IMG/VR virus record: IMGVR_UViG_3300043777_000056
Location: 1 to 64,000 of that record
Length of the DNA stretch: 64,000 bases
Origin: a virus
Reading direction: 5' to 3' (one strand)
Part shown: one piece after another, positions 60,206 to 64,000 of the stretch
How positions within the stretch are numbered: the first letter of the stretch is position 1
How the letters are laid out: the number at the start of each line of letters is the position of its first letter
Program-made: the position numbers and the translations under genes
Notes under the pieces: model-generated
Told to the model about the DNA's origin: nothing
Database searches by the model: none
Seen by the model: the letters and a program-made list of their open reading frames with translations, nothing else

Positions 60206-60379
60206 TTGTTCCACTGGCGCGCCGAGTGCGAGAAAATACGTTTTGGCTTCAACTGGTATCACCCGAGTGATCCAGCGAGCTGGGGCTTTATCTTCAGTAT
60301 CTGGCTATGGAAGCTTAGGGTTCGCTACTCTCGTAGGATCAACCGCTGGTTCATCAGTCACGCTTTTCGGTGGGCCTGA
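60206..60379 (+). CDS. Hypothetical tryptophan-rich protein, 57 aa
   Basis: A TTG start just after the previous stop would give MFHWRAECEKIRFGFNWY and a tryptophan-rich hydrophobic middle (WGFIFSIWLWKLRVRY), ending HAFRWA. It may be a small membrane-active protein. The rare start codon and lack of a ribosome site make it uncertain. Confidence 0.4.
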   Translation: MFHWRAECEKIRFGFNWYHPSDPASWGFIFSIWLWKLRVRYSRRINRWFISHAFRWA

Positions 60380-60390
60380 GCTTAGCCAAT

Positions 60391-60663
60391 ATGACTTCAC
60401 TGACTGAGGCAGAGAGAAAGCTTGAGGACGCAGCCGTAGCGGTGATGCGGGCTACCGATCATCGTGGTTTGAGGGTTCGACTTGTAAACCCCCTTCATGT
60501 TGGGCAGGTTTTTGAGACTTTGTATCTGGTGTCTTGCCGCCTTGCGTTTGCGCCAATCGATGAGCAAAAGTCTCTTGCCACCAACGTGAAGTTGCTTGCC
60601 GAGCTTTTAATTGCTCATCTGGACTACGATCAAGTAGCGGATCATCAATCAGCAGCACTTTAA
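60391..60663 (+). CDS. Hypothetical protein, 90 aa
   Basis: ATG 60391 (MTSLTEAERKLEDAAVA); a GTG at 60370 is an alternative. Helical (GQVFETLYLVSCRLAF, ATNVKLLAELLIAHLDY). Ends convergently against the minus-strand gene at 60660 with a 4-base overlap. Confidence 0.5.
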   Translation: MTSLTEAERKLEDAAVAVMRATDHRGLRVRLVNPLHVGQVFETLYLVSCRLAFAPIDEQKSLATNVKLLAELLIAHLDYDQVADHQSAAL

Positions 60664-60947
60664 TACCTTATCGGGTTAGAGAAGTCCCAAGCGGCTCTTA
60701 GCTGGTGGCACGAAAACTGGTCTGTATCTGGCGAAGTAGCTTTCCAGATCGAGCCGTCTTCCCGCTTGTAGATCCGGCTGAGCCATTTACGCTCTCCGTC
60801 ATGCCTGAAGAATAGGCTGACAGCTCCCCCGAAAAGCGTAACGAAATTGGTCGCTATGTTCTCCATGAATTCGCTACCGAAATGCTCTGCGCGCTCCTGG
60901 ATGGTGTATCCATCCGTGCCTTCGCGTACCAGTTGATAGGTGCTCAT
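60660..60947 (-). CDS. Lone minus-strand protein, 95 aa
   Basis: Start MSTYQLVREGTDGYTIQ at 60945-60947 after GGGAGG. It has a helical segment (FGSEFMENIATNFVTLFGGA VSLFF) and a C-terminal beta-like part (WLSRIYKREDGSIWKATS). It is the only leftward gene within the head block, immediately upstream of the capsid genes, like a moron. Function unknown. Confidence 0.65.
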   Translation of the reverse strand: MSTYQLVREGTDGYTIQERAEHFGSEFMENIATNFVTLFGGAVSLFFRHDGERKWLSRIYKREDGSIWKATSPDTDQFSCHQLRAAWDFSNPIRY

Positions 60948-61087
60948 AAGTACCTCCCGGCCGAATATACCACGCCGGCATACGATTAACACCCCCCTCC
61001 CAGCCCGGTGCCGGCTGGTTCACATATCATTCGCTACATCGCTTCCTTTGGAAGCAAGAACAAGAACAGCTCACGGAGCACTCGCAC
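60948..61087. promoter_or_regulatory. Spacer between the lone minus gene and the capsid genes
   Basis: 140 bases should hold divergent promoters. Hairpin GCTTCC-TTT-GGAAGC lies at 61041-61055 in the leader of 61088. No clear -35/-10 pair was found. Confidence 0.4.
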
Positions 61088-61705
61088 ATGGCGAATCCAA
61101 ATGCACCTTTCGGTCTTCGAGCAGTCCGCCGATTCGATGGCGGGGTCGTGGGCCGCACCAACGGCAAGTACACCATTGCCAATGCCTATGCAAACGCCAT
61201 CGGTTATGGCGACATCGTCAAGACCGTTGACACGTACCAGTCGCTCCAGGCCAACGGCGGTTCTCAGCCGGTTGCTGGTCCGAACATCAACATCGCAACG
61301 ACCGGCGGGCATCCCATCGGTGTTTTCGAGGGCTGCAAGTACCAGGACACCCTGGGTAACTACATTTGGTCCAAGAACTGGGTAGCGTCCACCGCGACCC
61401 TGAACGGCGCTGGCGCCCAGGCCATCGTGTGCGATGACCCGAACACGGTTTTCCAGGTGCAGAGTGACGGTACTGTTGCCAACACCGACGTGGGCAAGTT
61501 CGCGACCTTCGTGAACAACGGCGTACCGAATGCGCTTGGTATCTCGACTCTTGCTCTGCATGAGGCGGGTGTCACCACGACCATCACCGATTTCAAGATC
61601 CTTGGCCTTGTCCAGCGTCCGGGTTACTCCGTCGCGGGCGCGTTCGGGATCGTCGAAGTGCTGCTGGCCCTGCATGAACTGGCAACCCCAGTGAGCAACG
61701 GCTAA
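61088..61705 (+). CDS. Capsid-associated / decoration-like protein, 205 aa
   Basis: Begins MANPNAPFGLRAVRRFDG after CGGAG. A beta-rich, glycine-rich small protein (VGRTNGKYTIANAYANAIGY, HPIGVFEGCKYQDTLGNYIW) directly before the major capsid gene. It resembles head-decoration or capsid-stabilising proteins found at this position. No catalytic motif. Confidence 0.65.
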   Translation: MANPNAPFGLRAVRRFDGGVVGRTNGKYTIANAYANAIGYGDIVKTVDTYQSLQANGGSQPVAGPNINIATTGGHPIGVFEGCKYQDTLGNYIWSKNWVASTATLNGAGAQAIVCDDPNTVFQVQSDGTVANTDVGKFATFVNNGVPNALGISTLALHEAGVTTTITDFKILGLVQRPGYSVAGAFGIVEVLLALHELATPVSNG

Positions 61706-61733
61706 TCGGCCCTGAACTAGAAGAGAGTCAAGT

Positions 61734-62645
61734 ATGGCTACCATGAATCGCAGTCTGTTCTACAAAGAGCTTCAGCTTGGTCTGAACGCCATCTTTGGCA
61801 AGAGCTATCGTCGACATCCCGAGCTGTGGCGCAAGTTCGTCCAGGTCGATACGTCGGTCAAGGCTTTTGAAGAGGAAGTGATGAGCGTCGGCTTCGGCTT
61901 GGCCCCGGTCAAGTACGAAGGCGAGGTTGTGTCCTACGACCAGGGCTCTGACACCTACATCGCGCGATACGAGAACCAGACCTACGCTCTGGCTTTCGCG
62001 ATCACCGAAGAGGCTGAGGAAGACGGTCTGTACGGCTCACTCGGCGCGCGCTACTCGCGCTCGCTGGCGACGGCCATGCAGGAAACGAAGGAAGTCAACG
62101 GCCACGCGCTGCTCAACAACGGCTTCAGCTCCGGTGTTCTGGGCGGTGACGGTGTGTCGCTGTTCAACACGGCGCATCCGCTGTTCTCCGGCGGCACCCT
62201 GAGCAACACGCTGGCAACGCCGGCCGACCTTGCTGAGGCCTCGCTGGAAGACGCACTGAACCAGATCGGTCTGTGGACCGACGACCGTGGTCTGTTCATC
62301 AACGTGGGCATCAAGAAGCTGGTAGTCCCGACCGCCCTGCGGTTCGTGGCGCACCGCCTGCTTGAGAGTCCGTACCGCCCAGGCACGACCGACAACGACG
62401 CCAACGCCATCAAGGACATGGACATGTTCCCAGAGGGCGTGGTGGTCACCCCGTATCTCACCGATACGGCGCAGTGGACCATCATCACGGACGTCGAAGA
62501 CGGCCTGAAGCACTTTGTCCGCGTGAAGATACAGCGCGGCATGGAAGGCGACTTTGAGACCGGGAACGTTCGGTACAAGGCTCGCGAGCGATACAGCTTC
62601 GGCTGGTCGGACTTCCGTGGTGCCTTCAGCTCGCCCGGCGGCTAA
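61734..62645 (+). CDS. Major capsid protein (HK97 fold, Mu gpT-like)
   Basis: 303 residues beginning MATMNRSLFYKELQLGLNAI. The MSVGFGLAPVKYEGEVVSYD region, YALAFAITEEAEEDGLYGSL helix, FNTAHPLFSGG loop and RPGTTDNDANAIKDMDMF match capsid proteins related to the Mu-like head subunit. It forms the icosahedral shell. Its gene is followed by a terminator (62667-62694), ending the structural transcript. Codon use is strongly GC-biased, fitting high expression. Confidence 0.9.
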   Translation: MATMNRSLFYKELQLGLNAIFGKSYRRHPELWRKFVQVDTSVKAFEEEVMSVGFGLAPVKYEGEVVSYDQGSDTYIARYENQTYALAFAITEEAEEDGLYGSLGARYSRSLATAMQETKEVNGHALLNNGFSSGVLGGDGVSLFNTAHPLFSGGTLSNTLATPADLAEASLEDALNQIGLWTDDRGLFINVGIKKLVVPTALRFVAHRLLESPYRPGTTDNDANAIKDMDMFPEGVVVTPYLTDTAQWTIITDVEDGLKHFVRVKIQRGMEGDFETGNVRYKARERYSFGWSDFRGAFSSPGG

Positions 62646-62666
62646 GGCCAATTGAAGCCAAGCAAG

Positions 62667-62694
62667 AGCCCGGCCTTGCGCCGGGCTTTTTGTT
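62667..62694 (+). terminator. Rho-independent terminator after the major capsid gene
   Basis: GCCCGGC-CTTGC-GCCGGGC followed by TTTTTGTT. Confidence 0.93.
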
Positions 62695-62700
62695 ATGGTA

Positions 62701-62838
62701 GGCTGGTTTTGACTCGAAAAGGACACTTAGCGGAACGCAAGTAGTCCCTGTTAGACCCCCGCAGCACTGCGCATAAGCCGGATCGCCGAAAGGCAGCGGG
62801 TCACCTAGAGTCTAGATTTCTTGACACAGGAGAATGTC
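62701..62838 (+). other. Structured leader-like spacer
   Basis: Stem GGAC-ACTT-a-GCG-GAA-CGC-AAGT-a-GTCC (62721-62747) and stem CCCGC/GCGGG (62758-62762 with 62796-62800), the latter enclosing a GCC-GAAA-GGC tetraloop stem. It lies between the capsid terminator and the exported-protein gene. A structured RNA or regulatory leader is likely; the class is unknown. Confidence 0.45.
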
Positions 62839-63093
62839 ATGCGGAGACCAGTTGGATTGCTGAGTGGATTTTCGGTCGTACTGGCCGCAGCGCTCGTAGC
62901 GCTGATCGGTACGCAGGCCACCGGAGCGGAGTTGGCGCCATACCAGGGTAAACTGGTGTCTGTGAACCCACTCCACGAGGAATGGTACCGTTGCACGTAC
63001 CAGATCTTCGATCCGGATACGCGCGAGTTGGTTGGGTTTCGCGAGAAGGCGGTACGCAAGGCGTGCCCGGCCACCGCGATATTCAATCGGTAG
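62839..63093 (+). CDS. Small exported protein, 84 aa
   Basis: Start ATG 62839 after CAGGAGAATGTC. MRRPVGLLSGFSVVLAAALVALIGTQATGA is a likely signal peptide, cut near residue 30. The mature 54 residues have two cysteines (RCTYQ and KACPA) that could pair outside the cytoplasm. No family recognised. It could act in the envelope. Confidence 0.6.
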   Translation: MRRPVGLLSGFSVVLAAALVALIGTQATGAELAPYQGKLVSVNPLHEEWYRCTYQIFDPDTRELVGFREKAVRKACPATAIFNR

Positions 63094-63280
63094 GATGTTG
63101 GACTGGCAGGTCTTTAAGAGGAAGGTGGGGTAGGACCGCGTGCCGTTTACCATGCGACCGAAGCCGGCGGGACGTACCGGTTCATCTGAACAGTGGGTGA
63201 TGGTAAGCGGCCCCGAATACTCAGCTTCCCTCAAGCGCAAGCAAGGGAGTGCAGGTTCGAGCCCTGTCACACGTTACCGA
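63094..63280 (+). other. Gene-free stretch with a 12-bp stem and a tRNA-like T arm
   Basis: GCCGTTTACCAT (63142-63153) pairs with ATGGTAAGCGGC (63200-63211) over 12 bp (one T-G). Inside is GTTC-ATCT-GAAC. Further right, GCAGGTTCGAGCCCTGT (63251-63267) is nearly identical to the T arm of the tRNA at 63281-63359, but a full cloverleaf cannot be built around it. It may be a decayed tRNA or an unrelated structured RNA. Confidence 0.45.
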
Positions 63281-63359
63281 CTGAGTAAGCGCCATGAGGC
63301 AGGCGACCCGGCCTGGAACCGGGAATATCGTGCAGGTTCGAACCCTGCTACTCAGACCA
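63281..63359 (+). tRNA. tRNA-Pro-like (anticodon TGG), CCA encoded
   Basis: Cloverleaf by eye: acceptor CTGAGTA/TACTCAG; D stem CGCC/GGCG with a GG in the loop; anticodon stem CCCGG/CCGGG with loop CCTGGAA; variable loop 8; T stem GCAGG/CCTGC with TTCGAAC; discriminator A and CCA. C1-G72 and A73 fit bacterial tRNA-Pro. Odd point: the base before the anticodon is C instead of the near-universal T33. Confidence 0.82.
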
Positions 63360-63500
63360 TTTGCCGCATGCGGCAAGCCGAAAGCGGCGTCTCGCCAAGC
63401 CCTGGGCGGGAGCCAAGCACCGTTAGGTGTGAAACGTCGCCGTAAACATAGCCGGCACCGGGGCCTTGATTCCACGCCGGCAATAGACTACGATGCGCGC

Positions 63501-63746
63501 ATGAAGCAGTGGATAGTCACCAAGCTTGATACCGACGAGCTTCCCAGCATCAGGAAATTCGCGCCCCCATCCAGGCGTATACTTTTTGGCCCATGCGGAC
63601 ATCCTGGTTGTGGTATTCCGCAACGTGTCAAGGGGTACTGTATGAAGCACTACCTGCGCATTAAAAGACATGGATCTGCCGATGTTATTTTGAAGTCTGG
63701 TCCGAAGCTTGGTAGTCATCACAAGAAGAGACGAGTTAACTCATAA
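63501..63746 (+). CDS. Small zinc-finger protein (HNH-like N-terminal domain), 81 aa
   Basis: Start chosen at MKQWIVTKLDTDELPS (63501). CGHPGCGIPQRVKGYCMKHY is a CxxxxC...C..H knuckle typical of the start of HNH homing endonucleases and small phage zinc proteins, followed by a basic tail (RIKRHGSADV, HHKKRRVNS). No nuclease core follows, so it may be a truncated homing gene or a DNA-binding protein. Its stop overlaps the next start (TAATG). Confidence 0.55.
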   Translation: MKQWIVTKLDTDELPSIRKFAPPSRRILFGPCGHPGCGIPQRVKGYCMKHYLRIKRHGSADVILKSGPKLGSHHKKRRVNS

Positions 63747-64000
63747 TGCGCCAGGATCCAAGGACAAATGTTGCTGCTCGCGTTGGCCAGTATGTACTTA
63801 CGAAGCAAGGTCATTGGGTAACGCGAAGTAAGCATGTGCGCGGTGGAAAGGATAAGGGTCGCGTGTCGGTCTGCATCGAGTGTCAGAAAGAGTACCCATA
63901 CGTTCGTGGCCGCAAGCTGTGCAGCTCAGAGTGCTACAGTGCATGGAGGAAGAAATATGTGTTTAAACGCAAGAATCTTCTTTTCAGCGGCAATGATCTG
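63746..64000 (+). CDS. Zinc-finger protein, cut by the right window edge
   Basis: ATG 63746 opens a frame running off the window: MRQDPRTNVAARVGQYVL, then CIECQKEYPYVRG and CSSECYSAW, a CxxC...CxxxC zinc knuckle, followed by a basic helix (RKKYVFKRKNLL). A GTTTAAAC lies at 63961-63968. The family is not recognised. Confidence 0.55.
   Translation, partial: MRQDPRTNVAARVGQYVLTKQGHWVTRSKHVRGGKDKGRVSVCIECQKEYPYVRGRKLCSSECYSAWRKKYVFKRKNLLFSGNDL

Noticed and set aside
63196-63279. Second tRNA upstream of the tRNA-Pro-like gene
   Set aside because: Only the T arm fits. The best acceptor pairing leaves four extra bases, the anticodon loop is 12 bases and there is no CCA.
1-64000. Integrase, transposase, attachment site or CRISPR array
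   Set aside because: I found no recombinase motif, no insertion-sequence ends and no regular repeat-spacer pattern; lysogeny cannot be judged from this window.

Overview
This window is a large contiguous piece of a tailed double-stranded DNA phage genome. No bacterial housekeeping gene, integrase or transposon is visible. A two-component spanin pair (inner-membrane Rz-like protein plus outer-membrane lipoprotein) points to a Gram-negative host. A P22/T7-like short-tail plan is suggested by an adaptor-like protein, a nozzle-like protein, three large ejection-type proteins and the absence of any tape measure or sheath gene. I cannot name the host species. Genes are dense, often joined by ATGA, GTGA or TAATG overlaps. 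The genome continues beyond both ends.

Layout. (1) 1-4090, minus strand: a UvrD-like helicase cut by the window edge, several small unknown genes and a SprT-like protease, read from a promoter near 4123-4150. Two spacers of this operon each contain a complete type II hammerhead ribozyme (3024-3075 and 3434-3486). (2) 4091-4624: a gene-free divergent control region full of inverted repeats. (3) 4625-30581, plus strand: tail and ejection genes, including a glycine-rich fibre, a collagen-like fibre, an acetyltransferase / sulfotransferase / 2OG-oxygenase trio and a 3140-residue polyvalent protein. (4) 30585-32518: lysis cassette (holin-like, GH24 endolysin, membrane protein, Rz, Rz1) interrupted by an endonuclease VII-type homing gene. 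(5) 32325-37646, minus strand: recombination operon (ERF annealing protein, YqaJ exonuclease, SSB, HNH). (6) 37733-44248, plus strand: primase-helicase, a structured 385-base spacer, SLOG, YbcO-like nuclease, VRR-NUC nuclease and RNA ligase. (7) 44245-62645, plus strand: small terminase, metallophosphoesterase, two probable nucleotide hydrolases, proteasome-like hydrolase, large terminase, portal, exonuclease, GroES-like protein, scaffold-like protein and major capsid protein, closed by a terminator at 62667-62694. (8) 62646-64000: structured RNA-like spacer, a small exported protein, a tRNA-Pro-like gene and small zinc-finger genes.

How it fits together. The recombination operon and primase-helicase would copy and recombine the genome. 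The two terminase subunits and portal would package it into a HK97-fold head that may be matured with scaffold and GroES-like help. The ejection proteins and polyvalent protein would enter the host with the DNA. The holin, endolysin and spanins would end the cycle.

Most unusual points. The paired hammerhead ribozymes bracket a 116-codon gene and place the Shine-Dalgarno sequence of the next gene in ribozyme stem II. The palindrome GTTTAAAC occurs eleven times, far above chance. Two probable overprinted gene pairs are present. A possible virion-protein modification trio sits downstream of a collagen-like fibre.
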